Assembly (NCBI GenBank): GCA_002348465.1
Contig: DEBI01000008.1
Location: forward strand, 19,131-71,874
DNA from: Gemmatimonadales bacterium UBA2960
GTDB lineage: Bacteria > Gemmatimonadota > Gemmatimonadetes > Longimicrobiales > Gaopeijiaceae
Direction: 5' to 3'
DNA: 52,744 nt
Below the pieces are notes generated by a model. That model saw nothing but the letters and a program-made list of their open reading frames with translations. It searched no databases and was not told where the DNA came from. The position numbers were made by a program, and so were the translations under genes. This document shows, piece by piece, positions 24,166-32,851 of this stretch (its first letter is position 1; every line of letters starts with the position of its first letter).

Positions 24166-25608
24166 TTAGTTGCCCTCTTCTCGGTAAAGAGGGTTTGGAC
24201 GCAAGGGTAGGAATGCGTCTACGTCCTCCCACCATTGTTTCAGGCTCGAACCCAGCGAAAGCGTGAGCTGCGGTTTTCTTTCGGACAAGTCGTTCATTTC
24301 CGAAGCGTCAGACTTTAGGTCGTATAGCTCCCAACGGTCTTCTTCAAAGAAGTAGATCACCTTATACGGTCCGCGGCGCAAAGCGCTTGCTGGTGTGGTG
24401 CGCCAAATACCGGCAACTGATCGATCGGCTTCGAGGTAGGCTGGAAAGTGCCAGATTAGGTCTCTCTCCGGGATTTCGCCCGAACCCGTGAGGGCAGGGA
24501 TCAGACTGACCCCGTCTATCGTGTGACCGTCTAGGAGTGGGGCTCCGGCTAGGTGGGCTATAGTTGGGTACAAATCCATGCCGATGACTGGAATCTGAGA
24601 TGTCGATCCTGGGTCAACTCGATCGGGCCACCTCACAATCAGCGGAGTCCGGATTCCTCCCTCATAAAGCATGCCCTTTGAGCCTCTGAGAGGAGCCATC
24701 GAGGTGACCGGTCCGAAGCCTCCATTGTCCGATGCGAAGATCACCACGGTATTGTCGGATAGGCCACGTTCTTCAAGTGCGGTTAGTATACGTCCCACGC
24801 CTTGGTCTAGGCTCTCGATCATAGCCGCGTATGTGGGGTTCTCATGCCCGCCTGTAGGCAGCTTCGATCTGTAGCGGTCAACAATTTCTGATCTTGCTTG
24901 AATTGGCGTGTGTACCGCGTAGTGTGAGAGATAGAGAAAGAAAGGACCCTCTTGTTCTCGGTTGATGAAGGCGATGCTCTCGTTGACGAGACGTTCTGGG
25001 AGGTATTCGCCCTCTTTCCCTTCATTGAGCCCCGGGACGCGTCGGTCGCCTCTCTCGTAGGGGTAGAAATAGTCTGGAGGTGCCCCGGCCTCACTTCCGG
25101 CGATCGACCATTTGAAGCCCTGATCTACAGGGAGGAATCCTTTGCCCCCGAGGTGCCATTTGCCCGCGTGGCCGGTCGCATATCCAGCATTACCAAGTAC
25201 TTCTGCAATGGTGACGACGTTGAGGGCGAGGGTTGTTTCGTTATCAGCCGGGATTAGGGCACGTTCTTCCGCTGGCCCACGCTCTGCCGTTCCTACGGTA
25301 TAGATACCGGTACGCGGAGCGTACTGCCCCGATATCAGGGCAGCGCGGCTCGGGGCACAGTTTGGGGCATTAGCATAAGCGTCCGTGAAGCGCATTCCTT
25401 CTTCAGCCAGCCGATCGATATTCGGTGTCTCGTAGTAGGCACTTCCTTGTACGCTAAGGTCTCGCCATCCAAGATCGTCAGCATAAATGAGGACGATGTT
25501 TGGGGGCGTGTTAGGTGGTGAGCAAGAGAGAAAACAGGTGAGCAGGGCTAATGGAAAGGTTGCCGAGATTGCTCTGATGTTCTTATTGGCTCGAGGGGAT
25601 GGATTCAC
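24166..25608 (-). CDS. Sulfatase, arylsulfatase type (S1), lipoprotein-like
   Basis: This 480-residue type I sulfatase has the formylglycine signature C84-A-P-S-R88 (in NAPNCAPSRAAL), metal aspartates D44-D45 in IYADDLGW, GHAGKWHLG, and a late ASDNGG. The N-terminus is hydrophobic and ends in FLSCS, so it is probably a lipoprotein with C29 as the anchor. It needs a formylglycine-generating enzyme, not found in this window. It is first in a two-gene unit with the PhoD-like gene and faces away from the Gfo/Idh gene. The likely substrates are sulfated carbohydrates, in keeping with a marine-type lifestyle. Confidence 0.92.
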   Translation of the reverse strand: MNPSPRANKNIRAISATFPLALLTCFLSCSPPNTPPNIVLIYADDLGWRDLSVQGSAYYETPNIDRLAEEGMRFTDAYANAPNCAPSRAALISGQYAPRTGIYTVGTAERGPAEERALIPADNETTLALNVVTIAEVLGNAGYATGHAGKWHLGGKGFLPVDQGFKWSIAGSEAGAPPDYFYPYERGDRRVPGLNEGKEGEYLPERLVNESIAFINREQEGPFFLYLSHYAVHTPIQARSEIVDRYRSKLPTGGHENPTYAAMIESLDQGVGRILTALEERGLSDNTVVIFASDNGGFGPVTSMAPLRGSKGMLYEGGIRTPLIVRWPDRVDPGSTSQIPVIGMDLYPTIAHLAGAPLLDGHTIDGVSLIPALTGSGEIPERDLIWHFPAYLEADRSVAGIWRTTPASALRRGPYKVIYFFEEDRWELYDLKSDASEMNDLSERKPQLTLSLGSSLKQWWEDVDAFLPLRPNPLYREEGN

Positions 25609-25665
25609 CGTCGTTTCGAATCCCTAGCTGTAGTGCATATTTCTCAGACGTGAATAACGTGGGTT

Positions 25666-25687
25666 GGGTCGAGTTCTATCGCGACCC
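25666..25687. repeat. Inverted repeat in a divergent intergenic region
   Basis: GGGTCG (25666-25671) and CGACCC (25682-25687) form a perfect 6-bp inverted repeat around a 10-base centre. It lies in the 214-bp gap between the divergent sulfatase and Gfo/Idh genes, so it could be an operator for both. I see no other structure in this gap. Confidence 0.3.
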
Positions 25688-25822
25688 CTGCTATATGATG
25701 CCGTCTAGCTGTAGAGAGGGTGATTACGATTCTGGCTCTCTAACTCCCCCTCATTAGGGTAGTCCGCTGGCGGCTCTTCATGCTGCCACGCATTGTTTGC
25801 GGACCTTCCTCTCGGAGAGTTC

Positions 25823-27187
25823 ATGAAATACTCAAGAAAAAATGCGTCCCGCCGCTCGTTTCTAGGCAGCCTTGGTACGGCGGCACTCGCTGCCGGTGCT
25901 GCGCCGCACCTGCTGTTGGCCGGTGAACGCAGGCGCGTTGTGGAGCGCATGGCACGCCAATATCGGTCAGCGAACGACCAGATCAATATTGCGGTTATTG
26001 GAGCTGGTGGGATGGGTATGGCTGATGTGTCCACTGCGCTCCGAGTTCCGGGAGTAAGGCTCGTGGCGGCGTCCGATTGCTACGACGGACGTCTTGCTGC
26101 GGCTCGTATGGAGCACGGAGCCGAGTTGTTCACCACTAGGGACTACCGTGAGATCTTGGCTCGCGATGACGTCGATGCTGTCATTTGCGGGACACCGGAT
26201 CACTGGCATCATCGCATCTCTGTCGACGCACTGGAAGCGGGGAAGAGCGTGTATTGCGAGAAGCCCATGGTACACCAGATCGCGCAGGGTGCGGACGTCA
26301 TTCGAGCAGAGCGGGATTCAGATCGAACATTTCAGGTGGGTAGCCAGGGTATGAGCTCACTAGGAAACGAGAAGGCTAAACAGCTACTAGAGGAGGGTGC
26401 GATTGGTCAGCTCAACTATGCGGAGGGGTTCTGGGCGCGCAACGACCCAATCGGTGCTTGGCAATATGCGATTCCGGAAGACGGATCTGAACAGACGGTC
26501 GATTGGGATATGTTTCTTGGTGACGCCTCATCTAGGCCGTTCGACCCCCTGAGGATTTTCCGTTGGCGTAACTATCGAGATTACGGGACAGGTGTATCCG
26601 GTGATCTCTTCGTGCATCTGTTTTCGAGCCTACACTTCATTACGTCGTCAACCGGTCCGAGGAAGATTATGGCCCAGGGTGGGCTAAGACACTGGAAGGA
26701 CGGGCGTGAGGTGCCCGACGTCCTCTTGGGCATGTTTGACTACCCGGAGGCGGAAGGTCACCCGCCATTCAACCTTTCACTTCGGGTCAATTTTGTGGAT
26801 GGAACTTCGGGCTCGACCTTTCTTCGGCTAGTAGGGAACGAAGGTGCAATGGACGTGACATGGACTGAAGTCGTTCTGAGGCGTAACAAGTCAGTCGGTG
26901 CGAACGATGTGTTTAACCAGATGAAAGCCGACGAGGTAGGACTTGGTCTAGCTACAAGACGGGAGATGCTTCCTCCGGCTGAATCGGTTTATATGGCTGA
27001 AGACGGATACTGGGGAGCCCACTTTGATCATTTCATCAACTTCTTTAAGGGAGTTCGCGACGGGACACCGGTGGAAGAGAATGCCACATTTGGGCTTCGC
27101 GCAGCCGCACCAGCATTGGCCTGCAATGACTCGTATTTCGATGAGAAGGTAATTTCGTGGGATCCAGATCTGATGGAGGTTCTATGA
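25823..27187 (+). CDS. Tat-exported Gfo/Idh/MocA-family oxidoreductase
   Basis: The 454-residue protein starts with a twin-arginine signal (SRRSFLGS, R10-R11, then a hydrophobic stretch) and then has an NAD(P)-binding Rossmann fold (IAVIGAGGMGMAD), TPDHWHH, and the catalytic-lysine motif CEKPM (K147). Exported members of this family oxidise or reduce sugar hydroxyls, often at C3. The ATG at 25823 has a GGAGA site five bases upstream. Its stop overlaps the start of the first DUF1080 gene (ATGA), and the gene order oxidoreductase plus two DUF1080 proteins points to 3-keto-sugar chemistry in the periplasm. The sugar is unknown. Confidence 0.92.
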   Translation: MKYSRKNASRRSFLGSLGTAALAAGAAPHLLLAGERRRVVERMARQYRSANDQINIAVIGAGGMGMADVSTALRVPGVRLVAASDCYDGRLAAARMEHGAELFTTRDYREILARDDVDAVICGTPDHWHHRISVDALEAGKSVYCEKPMVHQIAQGADVIRAERDSDRTFQVGSQGMSSLGNEKAKQLLEEGAIGQLNYAEGFWARNDPIGAWQYAIPEDGSEQTVDWDMFLGDASSRPFDPLRIFRWRNYRDYGTGVSGDLFVHLFSSLHFITSSTGPRKIMAQGGLRHWKDGREVPDVLLGMFDYPEAEGHPPFNLSLRVNFVDGTSGSTFLRLVGNEGAMDVTWTEVVLRRNKSVGANDVFNQMKADEVGLGLATRREMLPPAESVYMAEDGYWGAHFDHFINFFKGVRDGTPVEENATFGLRAAAPALACNDSYFDEKVISWDPDLMEVL

Positions 27188-27960
27188 GTGTCTGTGCCCC
27201 GCTCCGCTGCGCGTGCGCGATATCGGTGGTCGTTTTGCTGTCAGGGTGTTTTGCGACCGAGGATAATGAGAGTCTGGTCCATGGTGGAACTGAAGTGAGT
27301 CACAACAAGCTTTCGGTTGAGGAACGCTCTGATGGGTGGGAACTCCTCTTCGACGGTGTCTCGCTCGATCAGTGGCGTGGGTACGGACGAGATGACATAC
27401 CCGAAACTTGGATCGCTCAAGATGGTGAGATGATGTTGCAGACCGCGGGCGGTAACATGGACGGTGGAGATGTCATCACTAAAGCGGAGTACATAGACTT
27501 CGAACTGGTATTTGACTTCAAGGTGGGCCCCAGAGGTAATAGCGGTGTCTTTTATCGCGTTCAGGAGATAACTGACATGGGTTTATGGCAGGTCGCACCG
27601 GAGTACCAGGTCCTAGATGATGCGGCATATCCTGAATCTCCCGAATGGGATCCTCTCACACATCGCACAGGTGAGAATTATGATCTCCAAGCCGCTGAGT
27701 CGCGGCTTGTACATCCAGTAGGCGAATGGAATTCGGGACGGATCTACGTTGACGGAAACCACGTCGAACACTGGCTCAATGGTCAGCTTGTGGTCGAGTA
27801 CGACCTATACTCACCTGAATGGGAAGGATGGGTCGCGGCCAGTAAGTTTTCGGTCGAAAAGCATTTCGCCCGTGCGCCATCAGGTTCGATCGGGTTACAG
27901 GATCACGGGACCCCAGTGTGGTATCGAAATATGAAGATTAGGAGACTGGGCGATGACTAA
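27184..27960 (+). CDS. DUF1080 (3-keto-disaccharide hydrolase family) lipoprotein
   Basis: This protein of 258 residues starts at the ATG overlapping the upstream stop, has a leader ending LLSGC (C22), and then one DUF1080 jelly-roll domain with the typical opening WELLFDGVSLDQW and the block FDFKVGPRGNSGVFYRV. The family has members that cleave 3-keto-glycosides. It overlaps the next DUF1080 gene by 8 bp, so the three genes form one operon. A role in hydrolysing the keto-glycoside made by the upstream oxidoreductase is inferred from family and order. Confidence 0.9.
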   Translation: MSVCAPLRCACAISVVVLLSGCFATEDNESLVHGGTEVSHNKLSVEERSDGWELLFDGVSLDQWRGYGRDDIPETWIAQDGEMMLQTAGGNMDGGDVITKAEYIDFELVFDFKVGPRGNSGVFYRVQEITDMGLWQVAPEYQVLDDAAYPESPEWDPLTHRTGENYDLQAAESRLVHPVGEWNSGRIYVDGNHVEHWLNGQLVVEYDLYSPEWEGWVAASKFSVEKHFARAPSGSIGLQDHGTPVWYRNMKIRRLGDD

Positions 27961-28555
27961 GATCGGCTTCTTTGCGGCCCTTCTTCTGTTAGTCGCTGCA
28001 ACATGCGTAGCTGAGGAAGAGGTGCGTTACATCTTCAATGGGGAAAACCTAGACGGCTGGACCATACATGGGACCGAACTCTGGTATGTTGAAGATGGGG
28101 AACTTGTTTGCGAGAGTGGTCCGGACGCTCAATATGGCTACCTGCGTACCGATCGTAAGTATGATGACTTCGAACTAGAGCTCGAATTCAAGCAGGAGGC
28201 GGATGGTAACTCCGGTGTCTTCTTCCGTTCGACAATTGAAGGGGTTCGGATCAGTGGCTGGCAGGCTGAAGTAGCTCCGCCAGGTCTGCACTCTGGGGGG
28301 ATTTACGAGTCTTATGGCCGAGGATGGCTTATTAAGCCCGAGTCGGAGCTAGACTCGGCGCTTCGCATGGGTGAGTGGAATGAGATGAAGATCCGCGCAG
28401 AGGGAGGCCGAGTAACTACCTGGATCAACGAAACGCAAATGATCGACCTCGAGGATGAACAGATCGGAGAGGGGAAGGGTCACATCGCCCTGCAGATCCA
28501 TGACGGGGGTGGAATAAAAGTGCGATGGAGGAATTTGAGGTTGATAGAACTCTAG
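27953..28555 (+). CDS. Second DUF1080-domain secreted protein
   Basis: This 200-residue protein has a signal peptide (cleavage near CVAEEE) and one DUF1080 domain: YIFNGENLDGW, LELEFKQEADGNSGVFFRS, and a closing GHIALQIHDGGGIKVRWRNLRL. It is diverged from its upstream neighbour and lacks the lipid anchor, so the two probably differ in place or substrate. The two share their overall strand order, and this one is shorter by about 58 residues. Confidence 0.9.
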   Translation: MTKIGFFAALLLLVAATCVAEEEVRYIFNGENLDGWTIHGTELWYVEDGELVCESGPDAQYGYLRTDRKYDDFELELEFKQEADGNSGVFFRSTIEGVRISGWQAEVAPPGLHSGGIYESYGRGWLIKPESELDSALRMGEWNEMKIRAEGGRVTTWINETQMIDLEDEQIGEGKGHIALQIHDGGGIKVRWRNLRLIEL

Positions 28556-28649
28556 GGCTCTTCGAGATCCCAAGGATCGAGTGCTTCTTCCAGCATTTAC
28601 GGGGACCACGTATTGGGCCATTTGTCATGATCACGACAGATTGGATGTT

Positions 28650-29210
28650 ATGAATATCTTACAAGCAATATCTGAGCGCCGTTCGATTAAGTCCTTCACA
28701 GATCGCTTGATTTCCCCCAAAGAAATCGAGCGACTGATCGCCGCAGCGGTCCTGGCGCCGAACCATCGGATGACAGAGCCGTGGCGTTTCTACGTGTTAG
28801 GTCCGGAGGCGCGGGCCGGGTTCGGCAGAGTCTTAGGACATCGGAAAGCGAAGCGCGTGGACCGGCCGGATGCGAAGATAGCAGTGGTTGAGAAGGTCGA
28901 GGCGTCACATCGTGACTTGCCGGCTATGCTCGCTGTTGCGATCACTCTAGACGAGAACCCGGAGATCCGAGAAGAGGATTATGCAGCTACTTACATGGCG
29001 ATACAAAATCTCTGTTTATCGGCTTTGGAATTAGGGTTTGGAACCCATGTGAAGAGCGGAGCTGTGATGGATGATCCAAGGGCACGTGAAGCGGTGGGCG
29101 TTCAACAGGGGGAACGCATCATAGCCACTATCGCGGTGGGAGAGCCGGCTGCTGTACCGGATGGAAAACCGAGAGGTAGTGCTAACCAATTTACGACATG
29201 GGTGCCCTAA
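28650..29210 (+). CDS. Nitroreductase-family flavoprotein
   Basis: The 186-residue protein begins at ATG 28650 and has the FMN-binding N-terminus of nitroreductases (ISERRSIKSFTD) and the helix AAVLAPNHRMTEPWRFYVL. The centre has YMAIQNLCLSALELGFGTH, also typical. Such enzymes use NAD(P)H and FMN to reduce nitro, quinone or flavin compounds in the cytoplasm; the natural substrate is unknown. It is read in the same direction as the DUF1080 genes but separated from them by 94 bp. A perfect palindrome follows it. Confidence 0.9.
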   Translation: MNILQAISERRSIKSFTDRLISPKEIERLIAAAVLAPNHRMTEPWRFYVLGPEARAGFGRVLGHRKAKRVDRPDAKIAVVEKVEASHRDLPAMLAVAITLDENPEIREEDYAATYMAIQNLCLSALELGFGTHVKSGAVMDDPRAREAVGVQQGERIIATIAVGEPAAVPDGKPRGSANQFTTWVP

Positions 29211-29221
29211 GAGACTTATGG

Positions 29222-29238
29222 GTCGGAAAGTTTCCGAC
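29222..29238 (+). terminator. Palindrome after the nitroreductase gene
   Basis: GTCGGAAAGTTTCCGAC is a perfect 8+1+8 palindrome that starts 11 bases after the nitroreductase stop. It can fold into a stable short hairpin. No run of T follows, so it is a terminator only if termination here does not need one; a dimeric-protein binding site is the alternative. Confidence 0.4.
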
Positions 29239-29332
29239 TAATGCAGACGAATGCGAATACGTATAGGTGGCTCAAAGGTCACCATGTTCGCGGGGCACCT
29301 AGTTCGAGAGTTCTACGTGTGAGTTCTGACTT

Positions 29333-31039
29333 ATGACGGTTATACGAAGGCCACGCAGTGCGATAGTTGCAGCGCTCATGATTGCCTTGACGTCGCAGGA
29401 TGCTTCGGCTCAGACGGTACTCGCGAGGGTCCTCGACGGAGAGAGTGGCCAGCCAGTTATTGGAGCGCTCGTGCATCTGGTCGCGATAGAAGGAGAAGCT
29501 CAAAGCAGTACGCTGACTGATGACCTTGGTCGTGCACTTTTCGTCGGGGTGCCAAATGGAAGCATACACCTGAGAGCAGAGATGATTGGACAGGCTACCA
29601 CTGAGACTGCCCTGTTTTCAGTGGGTCATGGGGAAACGGTCTCACGAGAGATCCGGATGGAAACCAGCGCGATTCTGCTCGAAGGGATAGACGTGTCCGC
29701 ATCGGAGCGCTGTGAGATTCGTGGTGGTGAAGAGGGAATGCTTGTAGCCGAAGTCTGGAACGAGGCGAGAAAGGCTTTGCTCGCGGCGTCGATCACTGAC
29801 AATCGAGGGCTATATCGTTATGAGACAATGCGTTATGACCGTGATATCGATGCGGAGACGGATGCTGTGCTCAGCGAAGAGCGTCAGCGGCGAGATTCGT
29901 ACATGAGGACACCTTTCGAGAGCAAGCCGGCTAATGAACTCGTAGAGGGAGGCTTCATTCAGGACGATGGAGGAGCGGATGTTTACTATGCCCCAGATGC
30001 GGCTGCGTTGCTCTCCGATGTATTCCTTGACACCCACTGCTTTCGTTTGGCCGAAGCACGCAACGCTCAGGGCTTTATTGGACTCGAATTCGAGCCGACA
30101 GAAGACCGTGGTGTTCCAGACATCCGAGGTGCGATGTGGTTGGACCCTGCAACAGCTGAGCTTCAGTGGCTCGAATACAGCTATACCGGCCTAGATAGGG
30201 AGCGCCGCTCTCCCAGGGTAGGTGGCCGCGTGGAGTTTCGACGTATGCCGGATGGTTCGTGGATCGTACCTGAGTGGTGGATACGTATGCCGGTTGTGGG
30301 TGTGAGTCAGGACTATGAGGGAAATCGAAATACCAGAATCGTACAGTATCACCAGACCGGGGGCCTAGTACTGAATGTACGAGAAGCGGGTGGGCGTGGT
30401 CTTGGGCGTCTGGCCCGAACCGGAGGCATTGAAGGGGTGGTGCGTGACAGTCTCGGCTTGCCACTTCAGGGCGTTCGCGTTGGCGTCGTTGGGTCAAATC
30501 AGGAGGTCTATTCGAACTCAGAAGGTCGCTACAGCATCACGGAACTTCCCGAGGGGCGATATCGTGTGCGCTTTCTCGACAAGAGACTTGAAGTAATGGG
30601 ATACGTTTCGGATCCACTTGAACGAGATGTTGTTCAGGGTGAGATGAGTTGGCTTGAATATGTCACACCGTCTGCTGGTGATGTGCTTTTCGAAGCATGT
30701 AGAGGTGAGGTCGTGGCCGATAACACGGTGCGGTTGGCGGGTGTAGTCGTGGACGAAAAAGGTCAAGGTGTGCCTCTTGCCACAGTCCGTGTCGGCTATA
30801 CCAGATTCCGGCTCCCGACCGGTACTATTTTACAGGACCAATCATGGATGGAGATTACGACAACCCGGGAGGGCTTTTTCAAGTTCTGCGGAGTACCTCC
30901 GAATACGAGGTTGACCGTCGATGCCGGGCTCGGTGAAGTTATGTCTGAGCAGGCCATTCTTAATATTCCTGATCATGAAACAGGTCGGATGCTTACGATA
31001 AGGCTGCCCAGAGGAACTCGCCCTAGAGGTGTTATGTAA
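29333..31039 (+). CDS. Secreted carboxypeptidase-regulatory-like protein, copy 1
   Basis: The 568-residue product has a signal peptide (cleavage near SQDASAQ), an N-terminal beta-sandwich of the carboxypeptidase regulatory type (about 27-115), a central region with a conserved LDTHCFRLAEARN and GGRVEFRRMPDGSWIVPEWWIRMP, and two further beta-sandwich repeats (about 365-440 and 470-565). No catalytic motif is seen. It is followed after 33 bp by a paralogue of exactly the same length. From memory, such proteins are common in Gemmatimonadota. They probably act at the outer membrane or surface. The function is unknown. The start is ATG 29333. Confidence 0.85.
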   Translation: MTVIRRPRSAIVAALMIALTSQDASAQTVLARVLDGESGQPVIGALVHLVAIEGEAQSSTLTDDLGRALFVGVPNGSIHLRAEMIGQATTETALFSVGHGETVSREIRMETSAILLEGIDVSASERCEIRGGEEGMLVAEVWNEARKALLAASITDNRGLYRYETMRYDRDIDAETDAVLSEERQRRDSYMRTPFESKPANELVEGGFIQDDGGADVYYAPDAAALLSDVFLDTHCFRLAEARNAQGFIGLEFEPTEDRGVPDIRGAMWLDPATAELQWLEYSYTGLDRERRSPRVGGRVEFRRMPDGSWIVPEWWIRMPVVGVSQDYEGNRNTRIVQYHQTGGLVLNVREAGGRGLGRLARTGGIEGVVRDSLGLPLQGVRVGVVGSNQEVYSNSEGRYSITELPEGRYRVRFLDKRLEVMGYVSDPLERDVVQGEMSWLEYVTPSAGDVLFEACRGEVVADNTVRLAGVVVDEKGQGVPLATVRVGYTRFRLPTGTILQDQSWMEITTTREGFFKFCGVPPNTRLTVDAGLGEVMSEQAILNIPDHETGRMLTIRLPRGTRPRGVM

Positions 31040-31072
31040 CACCAGTAGCTCTCGTATGGCTTAGGTTTCGTA

Positions 31073-32779
31073 ATGATTCGCTTCTTTTACCCCAAGTTAG
31101 CCCTGGCTGCCGCATTGTTTGCGTTGGCTACGCCGGTATCCGCCCAGACTGTTCTCGTCCGGGTAATCAGTGATGATAGCAGCAGCCCGATGGTGGGGGC
31201 GGTCACATCGTTGATGAACGTCTCGGGTCAGATAGTTACTAACACTCTGACCGATGAGAGGGGGCGAGCCCTCTTTACTGAGATGCCAGAAGGGATGTAT
31301 ACGGTTCGGGCAGAGATGATCGGGAAGGCAACAGCCGAGACGGATGCGTTCGAGATTTCTGAAGGAACGACTATCACTCGTGATCTAATGCTTGAGTCAA
31401 GTGCGATTCTTCTCGAAGGTATTGAGGTCGCTGCGGATGGAGGTCGCTGTCAGGTTCGGCCGGGTGGGGAGGGAATGCTTGTTTCCAACGTATGGGAAGA
31501 AGCTCGCAAGGCGCTTTCCGCCGCCTCGATAACTGATCAGGTTGGTGCGTACCGGTATGAGCTAATGAGTTATGATCGTCAGCTTGATCGACGCAGTGGT
31601 ACGATTTTATCCGAAGACCAAAGTCGGCAAGAAGGGTACATGACGACTCCCTTCGAAAGCCGTCCAGCGGAAGACCTAGTCGTGAATGGCTTTGCCCAGA
31701 GGGATGGACGCGACTTTCTCTACTATGCACCTGACGCGACAGTGCTCCTTTCTGATGCGTTTCTGGACACTCATTGCTTCAGAGTGGCTGAGTCAAGAAA
31801 TGAAGAGGGCTTCATCGGGTTGGGTTTCGAGCCGACTGGCGATGATAAGAGTGTGCCAGACATCCAGGGCACAATGTGGCTCCATCCGGAGACGGCTGAA
31901 CTCCAATGGTTAGAGTACCAGTACACGTATCTTGACGAAGAAATGACTTCCGAGATGGTTGGTGGACGGGTTGACTTTGAAAGAATGCCGAACGGTACTT
32001 GGATCGTACCCGAGTGGTGGATCCGTATGCCAATAATGGAGAATCAGACCGGATTCGATCGAAGGGTTCGTAATTACATTGCCCAGTATCACCAAACCGG
32101 AGGACTCGTTCTAGAAGTGCGGGAAGCTGGGGGGAGAAGCTTAGGCCAGAGGGCTCAGACCGGAGGAATAGAGGGCGTCGTTAGGGATAGCTTAGGCATC
32201 CCTAAGCGGGGGGTGCGGATCGGCGTGATCGGATCGAACCAGGAGGTCTACTCCAACGCCGAAGGAGAATACAGTATCACAGGGCTTACCGAGGGGCGTT
32301 ATCAGGTGCGTTTCGTGGATGCTCAGCTCGAAGATATGGGATATATCCCCAACCCTGTTGAGCGGGATGTTATTAGAGGAGAAATGGCCTTCCTTGATTT
32401 CTTCACCCCGTCAGTGGGAGAAGTACTAATTGAAGCGTGTGAGGGTGTCGAGCGGGATAGGAGCACTGTCCTCTTGGCCGGAACCGTGCTTGACCTCCGC
32501 GATCGCCCGATCGCCAATGCTCAAGTCCGGGTAAGCTGGGTTGGGTACTCGGTGGCTGGTGGAGGTAACATTACGGTTGGTTCTGATCTAAGCTCTGACG
32601 TAAGTGGTTTTGCTACGACCTCTAACGCTTCTGGATTCTTTAAGTTCTGTGGTGTGCCGGCCGGGATCCGTCTCGAACTTCAGGCAGAATTCGAAAACCG
32701 CCGGAGCAACCCTACTGAGGTGTCGATCCCTGGCACGCAGACGGGTCGCATGGCCGTTCTTCAGGTAAGGGGTAGTTAA
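31073..32779 (+). CDS. Secreted carboxypeptidase-regulatory-like protein, copy 2
   Basis: This is the tandem paralogue of the upstream gene, also 568 residues, with a signal peptide ending TPVSAQ. Long blocks are shared: LLEGIEVAADGGRCQVRPGG versus its twin's CEIRGGEEG region, YAPDATVLLSDAFLDTHCFRVAESRN, and RMPNGTWIVPEWWIRMP. Differences are spread along the protein with a few small gaps, so the duplication is old rather than recent. The last beta-sandwich differs most, which suggests that it carries specificity. Function is unknown. Confidence 0.85.
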   Translation: MIRFFYPKLALAAALFALATPVSAQTVLVRVISDDSSSPMVGAVTSLMNVSGQIVTNTLTDERGRALFTEMPEGMYTVRAEMIGKATAETDAFEISEGTTITRDLMLESSAILLEGIEVAADGGRCQVRPGGEGMLVSNVWEEARKALSAASITDQVGAYRYELMSYDRQLDRRSGTILSEDQSRQEGYMTTPFESRPAEDLVVNGFAQRDGRDFLYYAPDATVLLSDAFLDTHCFRVAESRNEEGFIGLGFEPTGDDKSVPDIQGTMWLHPETAELQWLEYQYTYLDEEMTSEMVGGRVDFERMPNGTWIVPEWWIRMPIMENQTGFDRRVRNYIAQYHQTGGLVLEVREAGGRSLGQRAQTGGIEGVVRDSLGIPKRGVRIGVIGSNQEVYSNAEGEYSITGLTEGRYQVRFVDAQLEDMGYIPNPVERDVIRGEMAFLDFFTPSVGEVLIEACEGVERDRSTVLLAGTVLDLRDRPIANAQVRVSWVGYSVAGGGNITVGSDLSSDVSGFATTSNASGFFKFCGVPAGIRLELQAEFENRRSNPTEVSIPGTQTGRMAVLQVRGS

Positions 32780-32851
32780 TCTGACCTAGCGAGCATGTTC
32801 TGGCGCTTTGTAGCTTCTGCTTTTGTCCACCCGTTAGGGGTGATGTGCTTT

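Noticed and set aside
24166..25608. Sulfatase and PhoD-like genes as part of the OpgGH/pterin cluster
   Set aside because: They are soluble or lipid-anchored catabolic enzymes, more than 9 kb away, with a helicase and other genes between, and no shared overlap pattern.
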